Of a DNA stretch of 64,000 nucleotides, positions 32,814-41,711 are shown piece by piece. This stretch comes from Bog-105 sp965277435 (lineage in GTDB: Bacteria > Acidobacteriota > Terriglobia > Bryobacterales > Bryobacteraceae): NCBI GenBank assembly GCA_965277435.1, contig OZ255821.1, positions 992,001-1,056,000 on the forward strand. The letters run 5' to 3'. The position numbers were made by a program, and so were the translations under genes. Position 1 is the first letter of the stretch. Each line of letters starts with the position of its first letter. The notes beneath the pieces are model-generated. The model worked only from the letters and a program-made list of their open reading frames with translations, was not told where the DNA came from and searched no databases.

Positions 32814-33270
32814 TCCCACTCGCAGTGCGATCATGCGATCAGTCAGGTCGGAGGATACCAAGCCGGAACTATTCGTCAGAGGAACTCTACATCGCCTGGG
32901 GTATCGCTATCGGTTGCATGACAAGAGCTTGCCCGGTAAGCCGGACATTGTGTTTGCAGGCCGCCGAAAGATAGTATTCGTCCATGGCTGCTTCTGGCAT
33001 GGTCATGATTGCGCGAGGGGATGTCGAGTGCCCAAGGCGAACCGCGAATACTGGGTGGAGAAAGTCGCTCGAACTAAGCGCCGTGACATACAGCATCTTG
33101 CCGCACTCAATGCAGAAGGCTGGCAAATGATGATTATTTGGGAATGCGAGACTCACAAATCGGAAGATCTTGTTGCAAGACTAATCAGATTTGTGGGCGA
33201 GCCGCGCATGTCCGATGGTGCTGAATCGGGATTACCGATGCTGAAAGCCACTGCGGCCCTAGGCCGTTGA
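32764..33270 (+). CDS. vsr: very short patch repair endonuclease Vsr
   Basis: Vsr nicks next to T:G mismatches made by deamination of 5-methylcytosine. The conserved start DPTRSAIMRSVRSEDTKPEL is followed by LHRLGYRYRLHD, LPGKPDIVF, and the zinc/active-site stretch VFVHGCFWHGHDC with further cysteine at ARGCRVP. The ATG at 32764 (168 residues) overlaps the nuclease gene; a TTG near 32791 would give the usual length of about 159 and is an equally good start. Presence with an m5C methyltransferase is the normal pairing. It ends directly against the stop of DUF1697. Confidence 0.92.
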   Translation: MPKTLTRKTLTRTCQTDPTRSAIMRSVRSEDTKPELFVRGTLHRLGYRYRLHDKSLPGKPDIVFAGRRKIVFVHGCFWHGHDCARGCRVPKANREYWVEKVARTKRRDIQHLAALNAEGWQMMIIWECETHKSEDLVARLIRFVGEPRMSDGAESGLPMLKATAALGR

Positions 33271-33822
33271 TTATTGCCTCTCCAGCTTCTCCGCCATCTC
33301 CAGCATTTTCGTCACGCTATTCCAGTTGCGCGCCGTCCCTACCGTCTGCAAAGCTTTCTCGATCCGGCGGACGGGCAGTTTCGTTCGGCCCGCGCCATGC
33401 GGATAGTAAATATACAATTCACTTCCCACGGCGAACAGCTCTTCGGGATCCGTCTTGATTCCTCGCACTGCTTCTCGCGCTGCTTCACCTGGATCGCTTG
33501 CCAGAAATGTCACCAGTAGTTTGCTTCCCACCACCTCAGGACGCGCATCGAATGGATTCCGCGCCACCACGCCTCGCATCTCTGCGCACGTCCGCGCCAC
33601 TACCTCCCCGGGAAAGCCGAACGTTCGTTCGATGCCGGCTTCAATTCGCTTCACCACTTTCTGCAAGTCCCGCTCACTTGTCCGAAAGACCACGTTGCCG
33701 CTCTGCACATAGCTCTGCGCTTCTTCGCACCCCAGCGAGTCATACAAATTGCGCAGCGCTTCCATCGAAATTTTGCGATAGCCCGGCAGATTCACGGCGC
33801 GCAGCATCGAAATAACCACCAC
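33271..33822 (-). CDS. DUF1697 protein
   Basis: The 183-residue protein matches DUF1697 throughout: LRAVNLPGYRKISMEALRNL, SYVQSGNVVF near residue 38, NPFDARPE, and the C-terminal TARNWNSVTKMLEMAE. Function unknown; it is a soluble alpha/beta protein. The GTG start has AGGAGG nine bases upstream, placed over the stop region of the small membrane gene, so the two are probably one operon. Its stop codon lies base-to-base against that of vsr, marking the edge of the restriction cassette. Confidence 0.85.
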   Translation of the reverse strand: MVVISMLRAVNLPGYRKISMEALRNLYDSLGCEEAQSYVQSGNVVFRTSERDLQKVVKRIEAGIERTFGFPGEVVARTCAEMRGVVARNPFDARPEVVGSKLLVTFLASDPGEAAREAVRGIKTDPEELFAVGSELYIYYPHGAGRTKLPVRRIEKALQTVGTARNWNSVTKMLEMAEKLERQ

Positions 33823-33828
33823 TTACGC

Positions 33829-34101
33829 TCACCTCCTGCGCCCGAATGTCCCGCCTCCGACTAAGCCCAGGTCAAGGACCACCGCGATGATCAGAAAGAT
33901 CAGCTGAGTGGTTCCAATGTGTCCGCCATTCGTTCTCTGGAGATAGCTATAGACAATCAGAGTCAAAGGTAGAAAGAGAAAACCCAGCACGGGCACAATC
34001 ACTCCGTGATAAAGGCCAGTGAAAAAGTTCGTGAAGAGCCATAGCAGAACAATGGCGATACGCGGAAAGGCAACGGCGAGGACGGCAAGTAGACAAGGCA
34101 T
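33829..34101 (-). CDS. small membrane protein
   Basis: A 90-residue hydrophobic protein with about three transmembrane segments (residues 3-22, 28-50, 65-85) and a basic C terminus (GRRR). No function can be assigned. It lies between the CAAX-related protease and DUF1697 on the same strand, with short gaps (33 and 6 bp). Confidence 0.6.
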   Translation of the reverse strand: MPCLLAVLAVAFPRIAIVLLWLFTNFFTGLYHGVIVPVLGFLFLPLTLIVYSYLQRTNGGHIGTTQLIFLIIAVVLDLGLVGGGTFGRRR

Positions 34102-34134
34102 GCTGGAATTTCGCTGATACTCCTCTTTTTGGAT

Positions 34135-34824
34135 TTATTGCCAATACTGCCATTGTCCGGCAGCGATTACATAGCCGCTTAAGAGAGCGTTGGTGACGGC
34201 GTGCATCAAGATGCAACTCGCCACGCTCTTCGTGCGGATCATCCAATAGTTATAAATAATTCCGGCGACGAGTCCTACGTCCCAGTAGGGCCCGTGTTCC
34301 GAGGCAAATAAAAGCGCCGTGATCCAGAAAGCGAAAGGCGCGTAGGTTCCGAGCGGAACGCGGCGAAAATCACTGTTGATAAGCCATCGCATCAACCAGG
34401 CTCGCCAGAATAACTCCTCGACGATGGGAACGATGACTACGGCGCGGACGGTGCGCCAGGCTAAAATCCACGGACTATGCAGGGAGGCGGGCTGCAGCGA
34501 AGAATGCAGATGCCCGATGAGCGAGTTCGAGAACAGGACAGTCTGCCGGTACCCCGGCAGCAATAGATCCGGCGCAATCCAAAGGAGGAACACCAGGGTT
34601 CCGATGGCCACACTGGCGAGCGGCTGTACCGGTTGCCACGTTAACTGTTTCGGCCAGCAAACCGCGCAAACGATCGCCAGGCAGAGCACCCGAACGGGCG
34701 ATGCCCAGGCAGATTCGAGCGGAAACTGTGCTCCAATGGCGAGGAAGATCAGGAACACCACGAACGGTGCGGTGTAATTAACGGACGGGTATGTCTCGCG
34801 CCAGCTTGCGGTTTGTGTTTCCAA
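34135..34824 (-). CDS. CPBP/CAAX-prenyl-protease-related membrane protein
   Basis: The 229-residue protein has about seven hydrophobic segments and the CPBP glutamate motif VEELFWRAWLMRWL (about residue 135), then SEHGPYWDVGL and CILMHAVTNALL, whose histidines complete the presumed metal site. It resembles the subgroup linked with exosortase/PEP-CTERM systems, and the upstream gene is a TPR lipoprotein of the sort found in those systems, though no exosortase is visible here. The TTG start is the only one fitting the N terminus, 17 bp after the TPR gene. Confidence 0.8.
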   Translation of the reverse strand: METQTASWRETYPSVNYTAPFVVFLIFLAIGAQFPLESAWASPVRVLCLAIVCAVCWPKQLTWQPVQPLASVAIGTLVFLLWIAPDLLLPGYRQTVLFSNSLIGHLHSSLQPASLHSPWILAWRTVRAVVIVPIVEELFWRAWLMRWLINSDFRRVPLGTYAPFAFWITALLFASEHGPYWDVGLVAGIIYNYWMIRTKSVASCILMHAVTNALLSGYVIAAGQWQYWQ

Positions 34825-34840
34825 ATAGATATCCGGCTTA

Positions 34841-37171
34841 TTAACCTATCTGGCCCACAAACGAGCGAATCTGGTCCTGCTGCTGGGGCGCAGCGGTCTT
34901 CATGGCTTTGGCTGCTTCGTCTCTCGCTCCCTGTTTGTCGCCCTGCTTTAACAAAGCCATGGCAAGATGGAGCCGGAACGTGGGGTTTTGGGGCGCGTCC
35001 TGGACTACTTTGCGAAAGATCTGTAACGCTTCGGCGTTCAGATTTTTTTGGTAGTAAACATAACCCAGCGTGTCCGACACATCGGGGCTGTTCGGGACTT
35101 GTCTCTGAGCCTTTGTGGCAAGGGTCATCGCCTGATCCAGATTTGTTCCGGATTCGGCATTCAAAAAAGCCAGGTTGTTGAGCGCCAGGGTATTTTGCGG
35201 GTCCACGCCCAGAACCTTGTTGTAAGCAGCGGACGCTTCTTTCTTCTTCCCTCTGGATTCCAGAAGGACGGCCTCATTCAGAAAAGCGGCTCCACTCCGG
35301 GGATTCACGGTACTGGCCTGCTGAAACGAAGCCATTGCGGCATCGTACTGGTTCAAATCGCGCTGCAAAACTCCCAGCCGCACCCAGGCATCTTCGTATT
35401 TGGGCGATGTTTGTAGCACTTGTTTCAGATCGGCAACGGCGGATTCCGCCAGCTGTTTGGCGCGATCGGGATTCGATTTGGCTGCCATGCCGGCCGCAGT
35501 TGCTTCGAAGTTCGCTAACTGCGAGCGCAACGCGTCATTCTTCGGGTTTTTTTGGACTACATCCCGCATGCCCTGAACCGCGTCGTCGACTTGGCCCTGC
35601 GACATCTTGATGGTTTGGAGACCGATAAAGCCCCGGAAGTCCGGCGGCTTGGTAGCCCACACTTTGTCGTACTCGTCCTTGGCTTTAGCGGGCGCTTTCT
35701 GCTGCAGGTAAATCGACGCCAGAGTTAAGCGGGCGTCGTTCAAGTTCGGATAATCCTTCACGAGCGCTTCCAACTCGGGCTGTCCATCGCTCACCTGGCC
35801 CGATCCGATCTCGGCTTGCGCGTGCAACAGATGGGCTTCCGGATTGGCGGGCTCCGATGTCAGGACAAGTTGTACCTGTTCAATGGCTTTGGCGTAATCG
35901 GCTCGTCCGTTATAGATGCGGGCAGCCAGCAGCCGCGCCGGCAGGAGACGTGAGTTTCGCCGCAGTGCTTCGAGCGATTCGCTCAGAGCGCCGTCAACGT
36001 TATTTAGACCCAGATAGCCCTTGGCCAGATCCAGATGTAAAACCGCGTTCCCTGGATTGTTTTGGACCAGGCTTTTTAACTCAGCCACTGACTTGGTGAG
36101 ATCTTCCTTGGTGCCGCGCTGCAATAGCAAGGACGCATACACCTCATTGGCGGTTGTGTCTTTCGGATTCTTCCCGGCAATATCTTTGGCCAGCTTAAGA
36201 GCTTCGCTATTCTTGCCCATCATCTGGTTCACCGCGATAATGCGCTCCTGATAGGCCAGCGCCTGCTTCGGCGAATCTTTCAAGCCGGCGTTGTACTGCT
36301 GCAGAGCATCGTCATACTTTTTCGCGCGCACGAAAAAGTCTCCGACGACCTGATGAGCGTTCGGAAATGTCTTCGGATCGTCGAGCACCTTACGCATCAG
36401 CGATTCGGCTTCACTTTCTCGATTGGTCGCCAGCAGATAATTGCCCAGATTGTTGTAGGCGCCCACCTCGGAGGGATCGTTCTTTACGCGGTCGCGTAGC
36501 ACTGCTTCCGCTTTCGCCGGCTCGCTCGACCGGCTGTACTGCAGAAAGAGGAAGTCATAACCGGGTCCCCAGGTTTTGTCGTGCGCGAGCATATCCTGCA
36601 CCAGCGCTATGGCTTCATCGCGATGCTGCGCCGCGACCAGCGTTTGCGCGTACCAGCCAACAAGATCAGGCGAGTGCGGTTGCAAGGCATTCGCTTTACG
36701 AAAATCTTCCAGCGCCTTGGCCGTGTTTCTGTCGGTTAACGCCACTAAGCCTTCGACTCGATAGCTTTGGAACGAATTGGGTGCGTGCGCCGAAATCTTG
36801 GAACTAAGGTCGCGGACATCGTCCAACATCGACCGGTACTTGCGAGGATCGGTGGCGTAGACCGCCAGGTAGATCTCAGCGAGTTTGACCTCCGCATCCG
36901 TATTGGCGGGATTCAAATCGACGGCGCGCCGGAAATAACCCACCGCCTGGGCGGGTTGACGATCATCGATCAGATTCAAACCCTCCCGGTAATAAGCCTC
37001 TGCATTGGTCTTGTCCTTGGAAATCACTTTCTGATAAAGAATCGAGGCTTCCTTGAACTTTTTGTTCTGGTGGTATCTGTTCGCAGTTGCCAGCAGCCTC
37101 TCCGGACTCTGCATGCAGGCAGACGAAAACAGTAAGGCACAAAGCGAAGCTAAAGCAAAAACATACTTCAT
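34841..37171 (-). CDS. large TPR lipoprotein (PEP-CTERM PrsT-like)
   Basis: About 776 residues from the ATG at 37171, chosen because it gives a lipoprotein signal (LASLCALLFSSAC, lipidated Cys near residue 19). The rest is nearly all tetratricopeptide repeats, about 18 to 20 of them, with typical A-Y-x-x-L-G and P-x-N-A-D spacing (e.g. PNSPDVSDTLGYVYYQKNLN). The closest match by architecture is the TPR lipoprotein of PEP-CTERM/exosortase loci. It is likely a periplasmic or outer-membrane scaffold. It forms a possible operon with the CAAX-related protease downstream. Confidence 0.8.
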   Translation of the reverse strand: MKYVFALASLCALLFSSACMQSPERLLATANRYHQNKKFKEASILYQKVISKDKTNAEAYYREGLNLIDDRQPAQAVGYFRRAVDLNPANTDAEVKLAEIYLAVYATDPRKYRSMLDDVRDLSSKISAHAPNSFQSYRVEGLVALTDRNTAKALEDFRKANALQPHSPDLVGWYAQTLVAAQHRDEAIALVQDMLAHDKTWGPGYDFLFLQYSRSSEPAKAEAVLRDRVKNDPSEVGAYNNLGNYLLATNRESEAESLMRKVLDDPKTFPNAHQVVGDFFVRAKKYDDALQQYNAGLKDSPKQALAYQERIIAVNQMMGKNSEALKLAKDIAGKNPKDTTANEVYASLLLQRGTKEDLTKSVAELKSLVQNNPGNAVLHLDLAKGYLGLNNVDGALSESLEALRRNSRLLPARLLAARIYNGRADYAKAIEQVQLVLTSEPANPEAHLLHAQAEIGSGQVSDGQPELEALVKDYPNLNDARLTLASIYLQQKAPAKAKDEYDKVWATKPPDFRGFIGLQTIKMSQGQVDDAVQGMRDVVQKNPKNDALRSQLANFEATAAGMAAKSNPDRAKQLAESAVADLKQVLQTSPKYEDAWVRLGVLQRDLNQYDAAMASFQQASTVNPRSGAAFLNEAVLLESRGKKKEASAAYNKVLGVDPQNTLALNNLAFLNAESGTNLDQAMTLATKAQRQVPNSPDVSDTLGYVYYQKNLNAEALQIFRKVVQDAPQNPTFRLHLAMALLKQGDKQGARDEAAKAMKTAAPQQQDQIRSFVGQIG

Positions 37172-37359
37172 ATAATTCTGGTACTCACTAGGATTGTAGG
37201 CAAAACCGGGACGTCTCTTCAATTAAGTATGGTGGAGCGGGGTAAAACATCTTCTGTCCTACACATCGGCAGAAGGACTATTTTCTTTAGGATTTGTGTC
37301 AAGCCTATGTAAATTGAGCGGGCGAAGGGGTGATCCAGCGGCGGATATAATCGGCGGTA

Positions 37360-38049
37360 GTGCGACTTCTGTCCTTAATCAGTATCCTATGTTTGGTCAT
37401 TCCGGGTGCGGCTAGCGCGCAGCATGCAACGTCCCGGCCTCCCTCGAGAACGGTTTTGCCAGCCGTGACGCTTCCGTCCGAACCGGGAGAGTATGCCGTC
37501 ATCTACACGTCGATGGGCACTATCGTATGCCGACTGTTTGACCACGAGGCGCCTAAAACCGTAGCGAACTTTGTCGGCCTGGCGAGAGGAACCAAAGTCT
37601 GGACGAACCCGGCGACCGGCAAAAAGATGAGAACGCCGCTGTACTCCGGAACGACCTTCCACCGGGTTATTCCCGGATTTATGATCCAGGGCGGCGACCC
37701 GCAGGGCACTGGCGAGGGTAGTCCGGGCTACACTTTCAATGATGAAATCGCCCCAGACAAGCACTTTGACAAGACTGGGGTGCTGGCCATGGCCAATGCC
37801 GGTCCGAATACCAACGGATCGCAGTTCTTCATTACGGTTGCGCCGGCCGCGCACCTGGAAGGCCATTATTCGATTTTTGGCGAGGTCGTCTCCGGCCAGG
37901 ATGTAGCGGACGCTATCTCGAATGCGCCGCGTGATGAGCAGAACGATAAACCGGTCACGCCGATCAAGATTGTGCGAATAGCGATCAGGACCGTCCCGAG
38001 CGGAGCTGCCAAGCCAGCCGGCAGTCATCCTCCTGCCCCGAAAACCTGA
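37360..38049 (+). CDS. exported cyclophilin-type peptidyl-prolyl isomerase
   Basis: The 229-residue protein has a signal peptide (LLSLISILCLVIPGAASAQ) and a full cyclophilin domain: FDHEAPKTVANFVGLA, TTFHRVIPGFMIQGGDPQGTG with the catalytic arginine, FNDEIAP, LAMANAGPNTNGSQFFIT and LEGHYSIFGEV. It should help fold secreted proteins in the periplasm. A proline-rich tail of about 20 residues follows. The GTG start at 37360 is the best fit to the signal peptide; no strong ribosome binding site is visible. Confidence 0.92.
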   Translation: MRLLSLISILCLVIPGAASAQHATSRPPSRTVLPAVTLPSEPGEYAVIYTSMGTIVCRLFDHEAPKTVANFVGLARGTKVWTNPATGKKMRTPLYSGTTFHRVIPGFMIQGGDPQGTGEGSPGYTFNDEIAPDKHFDKTGVLAMANAGPNTNGSQFFITVAPAAHLEGHYSIFGEVVSGQDVADAISNAPRDEQNDKPVTPIKIVRIAIRTVPSGAAKPAGSHPPAPKT

Positions 38050-38200
38050 CTCCAAATGAGGAGTAACAGATCGTGCTAAACAATCTTCTGGTAGCTTCAT
38101 CAACGACTTAGCGAGAAACACCAGCTACCGGCGAAACAGCCAACAGTATCTCTTGAGCGGGCTGACCGGAGTTCAGCCCCACGGAATCAGGAGAAATGCC

Positions 38201-38800
38201 ATGCGATCTGTTATCTGGATGCTGCTCTGTTTGGCTTTGTTTGGCGGAGCGGCCTCGGCACAAAATACTTTTACAATTACCGGAACTGAAATTCCGGCCG
38301 ACTTACTGCAGCAGAATTATGGAAAAATCCCCAAGGGGATAACCGGCTACGATCTGAGTATTTGCAATATCAGCAAAGAAAAGCAATCGGTGGTAAGCAG
38401 CGAGATCTACCAGGCGCTGGCCAAATCGACGGCCGGTCTGCAACCGATCGGACGTCAAATCATGCTGGCTTCGATCCTGCGAAATCAGAATCGGAGCAAA
38501 AGCACGGTGGTTACGCTGGTGCTGTCATCGGTGGGCGGGGTGCTGTCGATTTTGAGTTCGTCGAAATACAGCGCTCCCACGGGCCTGCTCACCGGGGTTG
38601 CGGTGGGCACGATGTCCGCTCAACAGATCCTGAATAACTTCAAGCCGGTCCTGGTAAACGATCAGGTGGAAAAGTTTGAAAGTGACGTGCTGGAACCGGC
38701 ACTGGTGCTGGATAGCGGGTCCTGCGTAGAGAAGACGATGTTCGCCGCGGCGCTCACACCAGCCGCGAAAACAAACGCCTTGAGCTTTCACGTTCGATAA
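38201..38800 (+). CDS. exported protein of unknown function
   Basis: About 199 residues from an ATG at 38201 preceded by AGGAGA at 8 bp. The signal peptide is MLLCLALFGGAASAQ. The central part contains a hydrophobic stretch TVVTLVLSSVGGVLSILSSSK (about 107-127), and there is one cysteine on each side (SICNIS, GSCVEK). It may be anchored or oligomeric. No known family was recognised. Confidence 0.65.
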   Translation: MRSVIWMLLCLALFGGAASAQNTFTITGTEIPADLLQQNYGKIPKGITGYDLSICNISKEKQSVVSSEIYQALAKSTAGLQPIGRQIMLASILRNQNRSKSTVVTLVLSSVGGVLSILSSSKYSAPTGLLTGVAVGTMSAQQILNNFKPVLVNDQVEKFESDVLEPALVLDSGSCVEKTMFAAALTPAAKTNALSFHVR

Positions 38801-38912
38801 AGGTCTGATGGCCTGGCGGCCACACGGGAGGATGAAAACGGGCGTTGGCGAGGGATTAGGAACGGGGCGCTCACGCTTCCGGCTCGGACTACTTAATTCA
38901 TTCCAGCACGCT

Positions 38913-39851
38913 TTAACTGCTGGCGCTGTCGTGACGGGCGTAGTAGCCTTTGCGGGCGCGCACTTGCAGGTCTTTATGGCCCTTTACTTTGATCAGGACT
39001 TCGTGATACTTGCCATCATTATGCAAGGGCTCCGGACGATAGAACAGATTGTATTGATGACGGAGCTCGTTGGCCACATTTTCAAATGACTGATTCAGGT
39101 CTTTGGCTTCGAAGGGGAAGAAAGCAGCGCCGCCGGTTTGATTAGCGAGGTAGCGCATGAGTTTGTCGCCTTCGGTTTCGATGTGGCTGATGTTGGTGGA
39201 GATGGTGTAGATGACGGTATCGGCGCGCTGGGCCATTTCGAGCGCCTGTTCCCGGCTGTAGCGGCTGTCGTTATCTTCGCCGTCGCTCAGGATGACCATG
39301 GCGCGGCGAAACTTGTACATCGGCTGGTCGAGCATCAGCTTGTCTTTGCACGCGTAGTAGATGGCGTCGTAGAGGGCAGTGCCGCCGCCGGGGCGCAGAT
39401 TACGCACCGCATTTTCAAGGACGTTGGTGCTGTTGGTCATGTCGGCGGCGAGTTCGGCGGAGGTGTCGAAGCTGACAATGATGGCCTTGTCCTGGGTGCG
39501 CATCACGCTGTTGATGAAGTTGGTGGCGGCTTCCTGCTGGAAGTGAAAACGATCGCGGATGCTGTTGCTGGTATCGACGAGTACGGCCAGGCGCAGGGGC
39601 AAGTCAGTTTCGGCGGTGAACTCCAGAATGTCCTGCGGCTTCTTGTTTTCGAATACCTGAAAGTCGTTTTTGTTGAGATCGGTGATGAAGCGGCCGTGCT
39701 TGTCGGTGACGGTGAAAAGCATGTTGACGCGAGTCACTTCCGCGCGGATCGGCGCCTGATCGTCAGCCTGCGCGGGAGCGGTATTTTGACGGGCACTGAG
39801 AATGCCAAAACACGTAAGGCCAATGGTGAGTGTCAGGGCTGCGAACTTCAT
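38913..39851 (-). CDS. VWFA-related acidobacterial domain protein
   Basis: The 312-residue exported protein begins with a signal peptide and the family's N-terminal RVNMLFTVTDKHGRFITDL / NDFQVFENKKPQDI block. The von Willebrand A domain has the metal-binding MIDAS D-T-S-N-S (VLVDTSNSIRDRF) and ILSDGEDNDS. It ends in VRARKGYYA, the usual C-terminal pattern. This family is strongly enriched in Acidobacteria and is one of the best lineage hints in the window. Function unproven, probably adhesion or complex assembly outside the membrane. Confidence 0.9.
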   Translation of the reverse strand: MKFAALTLTIGLTCFGILSARQNTAPAQADDQAPIRAEVTRVNMLFTVTDKHGRFITDLNKNDFQVFENKKPQDILEFTAETDLPLRLAVLVDTSNSIRDRFHFQQEAATNFINSVMRTQDKAIIVSFDTSAELAADMTNSTNVLENAVRNLRPGGGTALYDAIYYACKDKLMLDQPMYKFRRAMVILSDGEDNDSRYSREQALEMAQRADTVIYTISTNISHIETEGDKLMRYLANQTGGAAFFPFEAKDLNQSFENVANELRHQYNLFYRPEPLHNDGKYHEVLIKVKGHKDLQVRARKGYYARHDSASS

Positions 39852-39866
39852 CGAGATGCAACTATT

Positions 39867-40778
39867 CTAGCCGTGTTGTGAGCGCAGCGCGGCGAGCACT
39901 TGCGCGAGTTCACCGGGCAGCGGCCTCTCAAATGACATGGGTTCGCCGGAAGCCGGGGAGTGAAAGGCGAGGCGATGGGCATGTAGGAAGAAGCGATCTG
40001 GGAGAGTTGGCAGGGGCGGTGCGCCGTAGAGACGGTCGCCAGCGATGGGATGGTGAAGGCTTGCGAGATGAACGCGAATCTGGTGCGTGCGGCCGGTGCC
40101 GATGAGTACGGCCAGATAGCTGAATTTTTCGAACGCCTCGAGAACGCGGTAATCGGTGAGAGCGCTCCGGCCGGAAGCGATGCGGGTCGTCATGCGTGTG
40201 CGGCGAACGGGATCGCGCGCGATTGGCAAGGTGATGGTTCCTGCGGGCGACTGAAAGGTTCCGTGCGCCAGCGCGAGATACGATTTTTCGACGGTGCGGT
40301 CGTGAAACTGGCGAGCTAGCGATTGGTGAGCGCGGTCGGTGCGGGCCACTACCAGGAGGCCGCTGGTCTCGCGATCGAGTCGGTGTACGATGCCGGGACG
40401 AAGGTCGCCATTGAGAGAGGAGAGCGAGCCGAAGTGATACAGCAGCGCGTTCACAAGAGTGCCGGTGGAATGTCCGGCCCCGGCGTGTACGACCATGCCG
40501 GCGGGCTTATCGACGACCACTACCTCGTCGTCCTCGTAGACGATCTGAAGCGGAAGATCTTCTGCTTGTGCTGTCAGGGGCTTAAGTTCGGCGGGATCGA
40601 CAGAGATGGTTTCGTTGCCATGCAGCAGAACTGAGGCGCGCGCGGATTGACCGTCGACCGTGACGCGGTTCTGCTTAATCCAGGATTGAAGCCGCGAGCG
40701 GCTGTATTCAGGCAAACGTTCATGCAGGAAGGAATCCAGGCGCTTCCCGGCATCGGGTGTCGAGGCGGTCAGCAGCAC
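39867..40778 (-). CDS. RluA/RluD-family pseudouridine synthase
   Basis: The 303-residue protein starts with an S4 RNA-binding domain (KRLDSFLHERLPEYSRSRLQ) and continues with the catalytic domain: HRLDRETSGLLVVAR contains the aspartate nucleophile, followed by YLALAHG, TGRTHQIRVHLAS and PIAGDRLYG. It isomerises uridines, probably in 23S rRNA, but which ones cannot be read. The GTG start is 6 bp after the stop of the DUF1684 gene, so the two form an operon. Confidence 0.9.
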   Translation of the reverse strand: MLLTASTPDAGKRLDSFLHERLPEYSRSRLQSWIKQNRVTVDGQSARASVLLHGNETISVDPAELKPLTAQAEDLPLQIVYEDDEVVVVDKPAGMVVHAGAGHSTGTLVNALLYHFGSLSSLNGDLRPGIVHRLDRETSGLLVVARTDRAHQSLARQFHDRTVEKSYLALAHGTFQSPAGTITLPIARDPVRRTRMTTRIASGRSALTDYRVLEAFEKFSYLAVLIGTGRTHQIRVHLASLHHPIAGDRLYGAPPLPTLPDRFFLHAHRLAFHSPASGEPMSFERPLPGELAQVLAALRSQHG

Positions 40779-40784
40779 TTTTGT

Positions 40785-41639
40785 TTAGCGAACTTCGGCG
40801 AAATCGGCGTGGCCGTTCTTGTAGCGCAGTTCGCCGGCATCCACTGGAAATGGCAGCGTGTTTTCTTTGGGCGGGAGCGGGCAAGTGGCGTAGGGCGTGA
40901 AGGTACAGGGCGGATTGTAGGAGCGGTTGAAATCGAGGTCCACTTTCCCATTTTGCGGCACAGGAGTGTTCAACATGCGGCCGGCCTGGTAGGTCTGGGT
41001 TTTATTGGTGGGGTCTTTGAAGAGAAAGAACAAGGTTTTGCCTTCGAAGACCGGGCGTAGCCGATGAGTCTGGCCTCGATACACAAACTCTATCTCGCCG
41101 GGGCTATCCTGCATCTCAGTTTGTCCGACGACGTTCAGAATGGGGATCTTTTTTGCCTCCGGCACGAACCTGGCTTGGAAATGGAGGGCGGGGTTGGTGG
41201 GGAAGTATTTTAGACCCTGAAAGTTCTTCAGCACTGCGCTCTTACTGTCTTTGGCGCGGACACATAGTTTGTCGAGGCGTTGGATGATGTAGAAGGAGAC
41301 GGAGCCGATCTGGACAGCGTCGGGTTTGTCTTCGTCGTGGCTCAGCTGGCGGGCCGGGCCGTTCGTTGGATGAAAAGTTACTTTGTTGGCGGAGACGTAC
41401 AGGGTCCCAGCGTGTTCGGGCGCGGAGCCCTTCGGGAGAACACAGTCGTTCGTCGCGGCGGAACCGATGGTGTTGTCGCCCTGTTTGAGCCAGAACAGGC
41501 CGACCAGAGTAAGCCAGCTGTCGGGCTGGCGGAGCTTGGTGTTGCGGTCGGTCTGCCACTGGTGTATCGAATCGGAGTAGGTGTGGGGGGTCGCGAACAG
41601 GGCGAAGATCCCGACAATTCCTATTAGGAATCGGTACAT
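40785..41639 (-). CDS. exported DUF1684 protein
   Basis: The 284-residue protein matches DUF1684, with PDSWLTLVGLFWLKQGDN near residue 40 and the hallmark SYNPPCTFTPYATCPLPPKEN near residue 250. A short hydrophobic N terminus (FLIGIVGIFALFATP) acts as signal or anchor. Function unknown for the family. It is immediately upstream of the pseudouridine synthase. Confidence 0.87.
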   Translation of the reverse strand: MYRFLIGIVGIFALFATPHTYSDSIHQWQTDRNTKLRQPDSWLTLVGLFWLKQGDNTIGSAATNDCVLPKGSAPEHAGTLYVSANKVTFHPTNGPARQLSHDEDKPDAVQIGSVSFYIIQRLDKLCVRAKDSKSAVLKNFQGLKYFPTNPALHFQARFVPEAKKIPILNVVGQTEMQDSPGEIEFVYRGQTHRLRPVFEGKTLFFLFKDPTNKTQTYQAGRMLNTPVPQNGKVDLDFNRSYNPPCTFTPYATCPLPPKENTLPFPVDAGELRYKNGHADFAEVR

Positions 41640-41711
41640 TGAATCAGGATAGCAGGATTTTGGGATGGCTTGTCCATTGCAGAGGACGAAGAAGCCGGTG
41701 TGCCGTCCTGC

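Noticed and set aside
30779..33270. Attachment-site duplication of the tRNA 3' end flanking the restriction cassette
   Set aside because: No second copy of the T-arm/acceptor sequence was seen downstream and no integrase gene is present.
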